DNA of 16,669 nt from Cenarchaeum sp. (GTDB lineage: Archaea > Thermoproteota > Nitrososphaeria > Nitrososphaerales > Nitrosopumilaceae), in assembly GCA_020027365.1 (NCBI GenBank), contig JAHRAJ010000092.1:1-16669 (forward strand), written 5' to 3'. The notes beneath the pieces are model-generated. The model had not been told where the DNA came from. It saw only the letters and a list, made by a program, of their open reading frames with translations, and did not search any database. This document shows positions 6,670 to 13,208 of this stretch, one piece after another (the first letter of the stretch is position 1; every line of letters starts with the position of its first letter). A program made the position numbers and the translations under genes.

Positions 6670-6677
6670 TCTGGTGC
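6670..6677. repeat. right 8-bp target site duplication
   Basis: TCTGGTGC, identical to 2117-2124. Removing the element and one copy restores a continuous GC-rich intergenic sequence upstream of the zinc-ribbon gene. Confidence 0.92.
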
Positions 6678-7487
6678 AGGGGCGTTTTTGGCCACAAATA
6701 CGGCCGGCACCGCCCTTTTCACACCGCCGCCGCCGCCATCACAGGCACGCGACGACGGGAGGCGGACACGCTGCACCACAAACGTGGCGGGCCACACAAG
6801 GCAAAGCATGATCCAGGCGACAATCCCGTTACGTGCCGCCGGCTGTTCACGGATCGCGTAACGGCGGTGGCCGACACATGTGGGACGCGGTCCAAGACAT
6901 GAAATACTGCACGTTGCAGGCGCCCGGTGAGAAATCAAGACGCATGTTGGAACAGGCCAAACTCACGCCCGAGGGCATGAGAGGCTTTGGACCAAAAAAA
7001 AACACGACCGTGTCGTATAATCCCATACGGATCCGCGCATGATCACATCCTGCCGCAGGTGTGTGCCGATCAGGGATTCAAGATGAAGGAATGGGCAAAC
7101 AGTACGCATGCAAGGCGCCGGACCGGTGATCCTGCAAGGACAACGGCGCGGTGGTGGCCAGGAGACGGCATCGTCCAACCCACGTGTGCCTCCGGCGGAT
7201 CGAACAGGCCGGCATCCATGCCGGACGGCCGCAGGCCTCGCGTGTGCCTGCCGCCAACGGGGGGCCGTCGCCATCAAGGCGCCCTAGCCCGCGGCATAGC
7301 GTGCACCGGTGCCTGCACAGGGCGGGCGGCGATGTAAGTGGCACATGCAGAATCCAGCCGGATCGTCAGCCAGACATCCAAAAGTCGGTCGGATCAAGAT
7401 GTGCAGGCCAGCGCCACCCAGGGGGCGAAATGACTAGGCAAGTCGTAGTGGCAAATCTCTGAAAGTTCGCCGCTAGGAAATCGGCCG
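6678..7487. other. gene-poor GC-rich region
   Basis: About 810 bp between the transposon and the JAMM gene. Frames on both strands have the Arg/Pro/Gly-rich make-up of GC-rich shadow translation. The least shadow-like stretch is about 6875-7042 on the plus strand (GEKSRRMLEQAKLTPEGMRG), which could be a gene remnant. A run of nine A residues and a small imperfect hairpin (ACACGACCGTGT) lie near 6995-7015. I see no RNA gene. Confidence 0.5.
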
Positions 7488-7952
<465 letters not shown>

Positions 7953-7960
7953 GGGGGGCA

Positions 7961-7966
7961 CCTCGC
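7961..7966 (-). promoter_or_regulatory. Shine-Dalgarno site of the JAMM gene
   Basis: GAGGTG on the minus strand, about 6 nt before the ATG at 7952. It fixes the start of this second gene of a probable operon and contrasts with the leaderless first gene. Confidence 0.6.
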
Positions 7967-7992
7967 CGCCGCCGCCGCCGCCGCGTCCCGGG

Positions 7993-9360
7993 TCATGGCC
8001 CGCCGTCCGCAACCGCGTACCTGGTGGGGCCCCCGGCAGCCATCCTGTTGAGCGCAGACTCTAGCTCTGCCACGTGCGCGGGCCTGCGCGACGCAAGCGC
8101 GGCTGCCTCCGCCTCCAGCTCGGCGGCCCGGGACTCGGAAAACTCGATGTCCTGCCTCGCCTTTTCCTGCCTGCGCTTGTACCCGTCCAGCTCGCCCACG
8201 TCAAGATCCTTCAGCTGCGCTTGCAGCCGCCCCTGCTCTGCCAGTACAGAGCCGACAGACTCGACAAAGCCGTCGACCGCGGCTATGATGTCGTCTATGT
8301 GTCCGGCCACCTTTTGGGGCTCCTTGACGGACAGGTGGCCCAGCGAGATCTCCTTTTTGATGTTCTCGAGGATTCCCGCCACCGCGGGGCGGTTTTCCGG
8401 AAGAAACACCTCAAACGGGGATGACAGGAACTTTGAGACCAGCGCGCGCCCCTCGCGGTCCAGGGACGAGGCATACCCGTACTTTGAGACGGGCCGCGAG
8501 ATCAGGATGGTCCGGCCGTTGATCTGCTTTTCAATCCGCGCCTTTTTCTCCCCCAGCAACCCAAGCATCCCCCGGATCTCGGTGTGCTTTGCATATACGG
8601 GCGACTCTTGGAACCTGCGGATGCTGTCCTCCAGCGACCCAAGCAGCGCACGGCTTGTGCCGACGGATTCGCGCAGTGAGGCCACCTTGCCGGAGATGGC
8701 GCGGGCCGACTCGGCCTCTGCTGACAGCGTGTCAAGCAGTCCCGAGGCGGAGTCGCGCTCGCGCTCAAATAGCGCATACCCGTCAAGCAGGCGGCCCGAG
8801 CGCTCCATGTCGTCCTTGAACCGGGCCAGTATCTCCTTTAGGCGCCCCGCATACTTTTTGGCAAAGATGTGGATGACCCGAGTCTGCTTTCCCAGTATGT
8901 CTCCAATCTTTGCAAGCGTCTGCGACGCGAGCCGGTGGAACTGGCGGGCGTCCCCGACGGAGTTGATCTCGGGCAGCCTCTTCTTGGACTCTTTGTTGAT
9001 GATGTCAAGCACCTGCTTTTTGCCGCGGCGCACGATGGTGGCGATGTTGGTGTCAATGTCGTCCGTGTCCAGCTCGTCCCGTTCAAGGTCGACCGCGATG
9101 GCAAGCAGGGCCGCTATGTGGTCTGTCACGGGGCCGCGGATCCTCCGGATCTGGCCGACAAGGGCGGAGGACTGCTCGGCGGTGGCGGCATCCAGTATGG
9201 ATCGGATGTCGCCGGTGGAGACCGTCCTGGTGTCAGGGGCGGGGGATGCCGCACCGGCGGCCGGTTCGCCGGCGGGATTGCGCGAAGCCGAGCCGCCGCT
9301 CCACCCGTAGCGTCCCGCATTTTGGACCCCCCCCTTTTTGCGCCCCCATCCGAATACCAT
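7993..9360 (-). CDS. coiled-coil protein of unknown function, 455 aa
   Basis: Begins MVFGWGRKKGG, followed by a Gly/Pro/Ala-rich stretch and then mostly helix. A conserved-looking core reads GKQTRVIHIFAKKYAGRLKEIL. Further heptad-rich segments run to near the C-terminus (GYKRRQEKARQDIEFSESRAAELEAEAAALASRRP). No Walker motif, so not an SMC or Rad50 ATPase. I have the impression of similar proteins in other Thaumarchaeota, but no assigned function. Start at the ATG at 9360: a TTAAAT box (9384-9389) is centred 26 nt upstream, giving a leaderless transcript. The frame stays open to 9471, but those residues overlap the divergent promoter. The JAMM protease follows 40 nt downstream, so the two may act together. 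Confidence 0.85.
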   Translation of the reverse strand: MVFGWGRKKGGVQNAGRYGWSGGSASRNPAGEPAAGAASPAPDTRTVSTGDIRSILDAATAEQSSALVGQIRRIRGPVTDHIAALLAIAVDLERDELDTDDIDTNIATIVRRGKKQVLDIINKESKKRLPEINSVGDARQFHRLASQTLAKIGDILGKQTRVIHIFAKKYAGRLKEILARFKDDMERSGRLLDGYALFERERDSASGLLDTLSAEAESARAISGKVASLRESVGTSRALLGSLEDSIRRFQESPVYAKHTEIRGMLGLLGEKKARIEKQINGRTILISRPVSKYGYASSLDREGRALVSKFLSSPFEVFLPENRPAVAGILENIKKEISLGHLSVKEPQKVAGHIDDIIAAVDGFVESVGSVLAEQGRLQAQLKDLDVGELDGYKRRQEKARQDIEFSESRAAELEAEAAALASRRPAHVAELESALNRMAAGGPTRYAVADGGP

Positions 9361-9380
9361 GCATGTGTTGCGGCCGCAGG

Positions 9381-9390
9381 GGATTAAATG
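9381..9390 (-). promoter_or_regulatory. TATA box of the coiled-coil/JAMM operon
   Basis: CATTTAATCC on the minus strand, centred about 26 nt upstream of the ATG at 9360. It lies back to back with the SRPBCC gene promoter. Confidence 0.55.
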
Positions 9391-9406
9391 TTTTAGACGG
9401 TTGCAG

Positions 9407-9415
9407 ATTATTATA
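9407..9415 (+). promoter_or_regulatory. TATA box of the SRPBCC gene
   Basis: ATTATTATA, centred 26 nt upstream of the in-frame GTG at 9437, which argues for that GTG as a leaderless start. Confidence 0.5.
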
Positions 9416-9436
9416 GTAGGCACGGCCACGCGGGAC

Positions 9437-9934
9437 GTGGCTCGGGCGGTAGCAGGCGGCAAAGGCGGCACGTTTCATGCGTACACGCTCAGGAGATCCG
9501 TGACGGTCAGGGCGTCCAAGGGGGAGGCGTGGGGGGCAGTATCCAAGATAATGGCGCTGCCCCGGTGGGTAGAGGGCGTCAAGGAGTGCAGGCCGGGGCC
9601 GGGGGGTCGGAGGCGGGGGGTGGGCGCGGTGCGCGACGTCGTGTTCGGGGACGGCACCGTCATAGAGGAGCACGTGGTGGCATGGAGGGACGGCGAGTCG
9701 TTTTCGTACGTGGCCGTATCGGGCCTGCCGCTGCTCCGGGCGTATGTGGCGACCATATCGGTAGGGGACGCCGGAGCGTCGGGCGGATCGGCCAGGATTA
9801 CCTGGCAGTCGCACATGAGCAGCAAGAGGATGACGTCCGGCGAGTTTGGGAGGTTTGTCGAGTCGATGCAGGGGCTGTACTCTGCGTCTCTTGGAAACCT
9901 AAGGTCGCTGATCGAGTCGGGTGGCCGGATTTGA
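9437..9934 (+). CDS. SRPBCC (polyketide cyclase/START-like) family protein
   Basis: About 165 residues. The pattern HAYTLRRSVTVRASKGEAWGAVSKIMALPRWVEGVKECRP is the classic opening of an SRPBCC fold (strand, then a helix over the ligand cavity). Later strands follow (GTVIEEHVVAWRDGESFSYVAV, ARITWQSHM) and a long C-terminal helix (FGRFVESMQGLYSASLGNLRSLI). The fold binds hydrophobic ligands; ligand unknown. No catalytic motif visible. Start: GTG at 9437, 26 nt below a TATA box. The frame is open to 9338, but that stretch crosses the promoter and overlaps the divergent gene. The ATG at 9477 is out of frame. It shares a 76-bp divergent promoter region with the coiled-coil/JAMM operon. Confidence 0.82.
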   Translation: MARAVAGGKGGTFHAYTLRRSVTVRASKGEAWGAVSKIMALPRWVEGVKECRPGPGGRRRGVGAVRDVVFGDGTVIEEHVVAWRDGESFSYVAVSGLPLLRAYVATISVGDAGASGGSARITWQSHMSSKRMTSGEFGRFVESMQGLYSASLGNLRSLIESGGRI

Positions 9935-10088
9935 TCTCGCGGATCCGTGCCGCACATCCAAACGGGCGGCCGGCCGGCCGGCGACACTGCGCGTGCCGCC
10001 AGATGGCCATGCGGCATCCGCCCAAGAAGGATGGCGGGGCGGGGGTGCCCTTTGTTGTTGCCTGCGGCATGACATGCACGCTTTGCCA

Positions 10089-10110
10089 TACGACCTGCAT
10101 GCAGGTCGTA
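10089..10110. repeat. 22-bp perfect palindrome
   Basis: Half-site TACGACCTGCA followed directly by its reverse complement, with no spacer. It is 155 bp after the SRPBCC stop and about 263 bp before the next start. It could be a dimer binding site or, as RNA, a hairpin, although a zero-loop palindrome would lose central pairs. Confidence 0.7.
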
Positions 10111-10342
10111 GGATCCCGTGCATCCGCCCGGCGCGTATGAACGGCTAGCCGGCAACGGCGGCGGCGCACCCGGTGCCGCCACACACCGTCCAAGCGGCCA
10201 CGGTGGCAACTGCCCTACGACACACGGGCACGCGCAGGCCAACGCGGTCGGTCGTCTGTGCCCGGTACGGCCGCCGACGTCGCCGTCACCGCCGGATCGG
10301 AGAGCCCCAATCGACGGTTGCAGGACGCCGCCCGAACCAAAG

Positions 10343-10350
10343 TGTAAATA
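10343..10350 (+). promoter_or_regulatory. TATA box of the two-helix membrane protein gene
   Basis: TGTAAATA, centred 26 nt upstream of the ATG at 10373; leaderless start predicted. Confidence 0.55.
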
Positions 10351-10372
10351 TGCCGGGCGCGCCCGGGTGCGC

Positions 10373-10789
10373 ATGAGCGACACCCGGTTTACGCTTGTCG
10401 GGATTGCCACCATATTTGCCGGGTTTTTGGTGCTGGGCGTGCTTGGTTCGACGCATGCGGATCCGGCGGCCATGGAGGCAAGCGAGTTTGGGGTGTGCCA
10501 CCGGTACCACGAGGACGGGCCGCCAGAGGAGGTAGACTGCGGCGGACAGGCGGTTGACAGGGCGCTGTTTTTTGCGCTGGTGCTCGGGCTAGTGGGCACC
10601 GGGGTCGCGTGCCTGGTGGCCGGGGTGCGCGGGGAGTGGGATCAAAAGGTCAGGCCCGAGGACATGGTCGGGCCCGGTGGAGACCGTGACGGTGGAGACG
10701 GGCCTGGTGGAGACCGTGACGGCAAGGACGGCGGGGACGCAGGCAGCGACGGCAACGAAGGTGGCTCATCCAAAAAGCCCGGCGGCTAG
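10373..10789 (+). CDS. two-helix membrane protein with Gly/Asp-rich tail
   Basis: 138 residues. Helix 1 is about 7-27 (FTLVGIATIFAGFLVLGVLG). An outside loop of about 35 residues contains two Cys (VCHRYHEDG...VDCGG) that could pair. Helix 2 is about 64-84 (ALFFALVLGLVGTGVACLVAG). The cytoplasmic tail is rich in G and D with repeats of GGDRDG and ends in KKPGG. Function unknown. Start ATG at 10373 is set by the TATA box 26 nt upstream; the frame runs open to 10118, but that stretch includes the promoter. Its stop codon overlaps that of a small convergent ORF within CTAG. The tail repeats resemble the GGD tail of the JAMM protein only in composition. Confidence 0.8.
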   Translation: MSDTRFTLVGIATIFAGFLVLGVLGSTHADPAAMEASEFGVCHRYHEDGPPEEVDCGGQAVDRALFFALVLGLVGTGVACLVAGVRGEWDQKVRPEDMVGPGGDRDGGDGPGGDRDGKDGGDAGSDGNEGGSSKKPGG

Positions 10790-10884
10790 ACCCGCCTTTC
10801 CTGCCTCTTGGACCTGCCCCTGCGCCCTCCTACCGGGGCATCGTCTTGTTCCATCCTCTGCAGGTATACCTCCTCGTACGGCAT
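10786..10884 (-). CDS. very small basic protein, 32 aa (candidate)
   Basis: Reads MPYEEVYLQRMEQDDAPV, then a basic tail GGRRGRSKRQERRV. Too short for domain calling. Support: a good TATA box (CTTAAATA on the minus strand, 10913-10920) centred about 33 nt upstream of the ATG, giving a leader of about 7 nt, and a non-repetitive charged composition unlike the shadow frames nearby. Its TAG and the TAG of the convergent membrane-protein gene share the palindrome CTAG. Upstream in-frame residues (KYGFGYDLQEN) also look protein-like, so a TTG start at 10896 is possible. Function unknown. Confidence 0.5.
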   Translation of the reverse strand: MPYEEVYLQRMEQDDAPVGGRRGRSKRQERRV

Positions 10885-10912
10885 GTTTTCCTGCAAATCA
10901 TAGCCGAATCCG

Positions 10913-10920
10913 TATTTAAG
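10913..10920 (-). promoter_or_regulatory. TATA box of the 32-aa ORF
   Basis: CTTAAATA on the minus strand. This AT-rich octamer stands out in a GC-rich background and predicts a start site near 10891. Confidence 0.45.
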
Positions 10921-11022
10921 CAGCAGAGGAGGCGGCGATGGCACGAGTCCATCGGACGGATGTACAGGCCGCAAGACATGCGCGCCGCATGCAGACGCCG
11001 CCTTGGCCCGTGATTGCGGCAG

Positions 11023-11036
11023 GTGGCGCACGCCAC
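11023..11036. repeat. small inverted repeat followed by T-run
   Basis: GTGGCG-CA-CGCCAC, then six T from 11038. As RNA it would be a short stem with a U tract, but the T-run also sits exactly where the TATA box of the next gene is expected, so it may be part of that promoter. Confidence 0.4.
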
Positions 11037-11037
11037 G

Positions 11038-11045
11038 TTTTTTAG
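11038..11045 (+). promoter_or_regulatory. TATA-like box of the CxxC protein gene
   Basis: TTTTTTAG, centred 26 nt upstream of the ATG at 11067. The spacing matches other leaderless starts in this window; the sequence itself is a weak TATA match. Confidence 0.4.
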
Positions 11046-11066
11046 GCCGCGTACACGCAAGACGGC

Positions 11067-11432
11067 ATGGCAGGCGGCGGCGAGGCAAAGAGGTTGCACG
11101 GCTCGGGCGGGTACGTGGAGGCAACGCTCACGGACGAGGAAGTCAAAAAGGCCGATCTGGGGGTCGGCAAGCTGTTCTTGGCGCCGGTCGGAAAGGTTGC
11201 ACCCGGCAGGATTACGGCCCACCACTGCAACGAATGCGATGCAGGGTTTGAGGGCCCGCCGCGGGTCAACGTCGAGGAGAGTCCCAACGAAGAGGTCGCA
11301 GACAACCTGGTCCTGGTCGAGAGGGGGCAGTATGCCTGCAAGAGCTGCGGCTCGGCGATAGGCGAGTACCGGGAGTTTAGGAAAAAGGACGAGTCTGCGG
11401 GCATCGGAGAGGCAAGGCCGGACAACCGGTAA
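11067..11432 (+). CDS. small zinc-ribbon-type protein, 121 aa
   Basis: Soluble protein with two CxxC pairs, C54xxC57 (HHCNECDAGFEG) and C91xxC94 (YACKSCGSAIGEYREF), probably joined in one zinc-binding ribbon with an acidic insert between (VNVEESPNEEVADNLVLVERG). The N-terminal half has a predicted strand/helix (GGYVEATLTDEEVKKADLG). No catalytic motif. Function unknown; a transcription- or RNA-related role is only a guess from the fold type. Start ATG at 11067 lies 26 nt below a T-rich TATA-like box. It stands alone between the small convergent ORF and the HNH_2 gene. Confidence 0.82.
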   Translation: MAGGGEAKRLHGSGGYVEATLTDEEVKKADLGVGKLFLAPVGKVAPGRITAHHCNECDAGFEGPPRVNVEESPNEEVADNLVLVERGQYACKSCGSAIGEYREFRKKDESAGIGEARPDNR

Positions 11433-11548
11433 GGGCGCCCCCTGCCGCCATGCCGTCACCGATGTTGCCGCCGCCGCCGCCGCCGTGTCGGCGGATGCCG
11501 GGACGGGCGGATCCGGCCGCGGGCGTCTTGCAGCAACGCAGGGCAATC

Positions 11549-11556
11549 ATTTATGA
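11549..11556 (+). promoter_or_regulatory. TATA box of the winged-helix/HNH gene
   Basis: ATTTATGA, centred about 27 nt upstream of the ATG at 11580. It argues against the earlier ATGs at 11553/11556, which lie at or inside the box. Confidence 0.5.
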
Positions 11557-11579
11557 TGTCCGGGCACCGCCGCGGTGTG

Positions 11580-12467
11580 ATGCCTCCCCCTCCCCTGCAC
11601 AAGTACAAGAAGAATCCAGAGTTCAACGGCCTCGAGGTCCACGTATGGGAGTATCTCAACCAGATAGGCCGCACCATCCCGCAGATTCAAGAGGGTGGCA
11701 AGGGGACATCACAGGGAGATCAGGCAAACCGGGAGTTACAGCACGCACCGATATGGCACAACAAGGCGATGCTAGACGACTATGTGGCAGGATCGCTGGG
11801 CCGGAGGATTGACGACTATGGCACGGACAAGGGCAGAAACCCGCTGTACAAGGCGGTCGCAAACGAGGTGGCCAACCTGAGAAAAAGTGGAATCCTGATA
11901 GACTGGCGCAGGGTCAAGGGCGGCAGCACCGGCATGGGCGTATGGCGGCTGGACAAGACGCGGCTTGCACGGTTTGCACGCGACAGGTTTGCAGCGGAGA
12001 TGAGGAACCGCGACTATCACGCAAGCGGCGAGCAGTCCACGGTGTACGTCAGGTACAAGCAGCGCGCCTTTCGCGCAGAGCTGCTGCGCGAGTATGGCAG
12101 GTGCGTCTTTTGCGGGTTCCGCCTGACAGAGTACATGACGGGCGCGCACATCGTGCCGTACTCCGTGATGAGGGTGGAGGAGGCGGCCAACGCCATGAAC
12201 CCGGTCAACGGGCTGCTGCTGTGCAAGCTGTGCGACATTGCCTTTGAGCGCGGCTCGATAACCGTAGGCGAGGACCTGGGCATCGAGGTATCCGACCGCC
12301 TAAGGGACCAGACCGTCCGCGCGGTCCGGTCATGGGTGGGACTGATCCAGCCGGAGATACGCGTTGATGAAAACGCGAGGTACAGGCCTGACGCGCGGTA
12401 CATCAGGTGGAAGAACAGGCTGGTGCGGGAGGGCGAGGGGGCTGCCGGAGGATTGCCGCTGTCATAG
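11580..12467 (+). CDS. HNH_2-type nuclease-like protein with N-terminal winged-helix-like region
   Basis: 295 residues from the ATG at 11580. Residues about 20-125 resemble the Mrr_N-like winged helix often fused to nucleases (RRIDDYG...NPLYKAVANEVANLRKSGILIDWRR...VWRL). Residues about 155-240 form an HNH_2 domain: C175xxC178 (CVFCGF), H190 (GAHIVPYS), N210 (NPVNGLLLC), C215xxC218 (CKLCDIAFERGSITV). In this family the last ligand is normally His (LHDxAFDRG); here it is Cys218, so activity may be altered. The two CxxC pairs could bind a structural zinc. A DNA-cutting or defence role is plausible, but there is no methylase beside it. GC content matches the chromosome, so it looks long resident. 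Confidence 0.83.
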   Translation: MPPPPLHKYKKNPEFNGLEVHVWEYLNQIGRTIPQIQEGGKGTSQGDQANRELQHAPIWHNKAMLDDYVAGSLGRRIDDYGTDKGRNPLYKAVANEVANLRKSGILIDWRRVKGGSTGMGVWRLDKTRLARFARDRFAAEMRNRDYHASGEQSTVYVRYKQRAFRAELLREYGRCVFCGFRLTEYMTGAHIVPYSVMRVEEAANAMNPVNGLLLCKLCDIAFERGSITVGEDLGIEVSDRLRDQTVRAVRSWVGLIQPEIRVDENARYRPDARYIRWKNRLVREGEGAAGGLPLS

Positions 12468-12599
12468 CCGTCCACCGCGACGGCGCCGTGTCTCCGGACC
12501 ACCACCACCCCCCGCCCCCGCGGTCCGCGTTTTTGACGCCTGCCGGCATGACATGCCAATCCGCGCACGCCGCGGCCACGGCCCGCGTCCGGCACGGCG

Positions 12600-12791
12600 T
12601 CACAGGCGCCCGTCCAGCTTGTCGTCGGCCCAGACCGATATGCTCCAGATAATCCAGACCACCAGCATGACTACCCCGAGTAGAAACAGTCCGACCGACC
12701 ACAGCATGGCCCCGTCCACGAAGATCAAGAGCACCCCGGCGGCCAGGCAGAAAAACACGACTAGTGCGTATGCGGTCCCGGCGGCGCTCAT
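12600..12791 (-). CDS. small two-helix membrane protein, 63 aa
   Basis: MSAAGTAYALVVFFCLAAGV begins helix 1 (about 6-25); helix 2 is about 30-52 (WSVGLFLLGVVMLVVWIIWSI). The tail is short and charged (ADDKLDGRL). Function unknown. The ATG at 12791 was chosen as the last Met before the hydrophobic part; the frame runs open to a GTG at 12914, but the added residues are Cys/Gly/Arg-rich and look untranslated. A TATA box at 12927-12936 would give a leader of about 115 nt containing two strong inverted repeats. Confidence 0.68.
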   Translation of the reverse strand: MSAAGTAYALVVFFCLAAGVLLIFVDGAMLWSVGLFLLGVVMLVVWIIWSISVWADDKLDGRL

Positions 12792-13208
12792 GCGGTTTGG
12801 CCCCCCTTGTCCCGCCACGATCCGGCCGCGTCCCCCGCCGGCGGCGGCGCCGCCGCCAAAAACACCGCAAGCGCAGGCACAACGCCTGCAGACCCGTGCC
12901 GCAACACGGGACACGGGGCAGGGCCGTTAAAAATAGATTGGGAACACCAACGGCCGCCGGCGCCGCGTCCAGGCGGGCCGCCTGCCCGCGCACCGCCCGA
13001 CGCGCATGTTGATCGTAGATTCGCGGCGGTAGGCCCGTACGGCCAACGTCACGATTCCCATTTGCGCAGGCCCGGGGCGTCGGCCCGCGCGCGTGTGCGT
13101 TCCTGCGTGCCTTTGCCGCCCGTCCGCCGTGACATGCGGGGCGGCATACCGCCCCCCCCCTCCCCGCAGCCGGACAGCGGCATTGCGTGTCGCCGCCGGC
13201 GCGCCGAT
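12792..13208. other. intergenic region: structured leader and C-rich tract
   Basis: 417 bp. On the minus strand it holds a TATA box (CTATTTTTAA, 12927-12936), a 6-bp stem with 5-nt loop (12873-12889) and an 18-bp perfect GC palindrome (12840-12857) followed on the plus strand by five A. A run of nine C lies at 13152-13160, just after the 3' end of the metzincin gene on the minus strand. No gene seen on either strand. Confidence 0.45.

Larger units (their letters stand above)
9935..10372. other. intergenic region with a 22-bp palindrome
   Basis: 438 bp with no convincing ORF. It holds a run of GGCC repeats (about 9966-9984) and a perfect 22-bp palindrome at 10089-10110. Also present is GGCATGACATGC (10066-10077), shared with 12545-12556. 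The promoter of the next gene occupies the last 30 bp. Confidence 0.5.

Noticed and set aside
6660..6938. 92-residue minus-strand frame with a short hydrophobic stretch
   Set aside because: It crosses the transposon's right end and target duplication, so its C-terminus is an insertion artefact; no start signal or conserved feature seen.
8024..9310. 428-residue open frame on the plus strand
   Set aside because: Ser/Arg-rich shadow antisense to the coiled-coil gene, with no start signal and no domain.
9475..10599. 374-residue open frame on the minus strand
   Set aside because: Runs antisense through the SRPBCC gene, an intergenic palindrome and the next gene; low-complexity composition.
12407..12993. 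Open frames on both strands around the HNH_2 gene end
   Set aside because: Arg/Pro-rich shadows; only the 63-residue two-helix frame has a real hydrophobic pattern.
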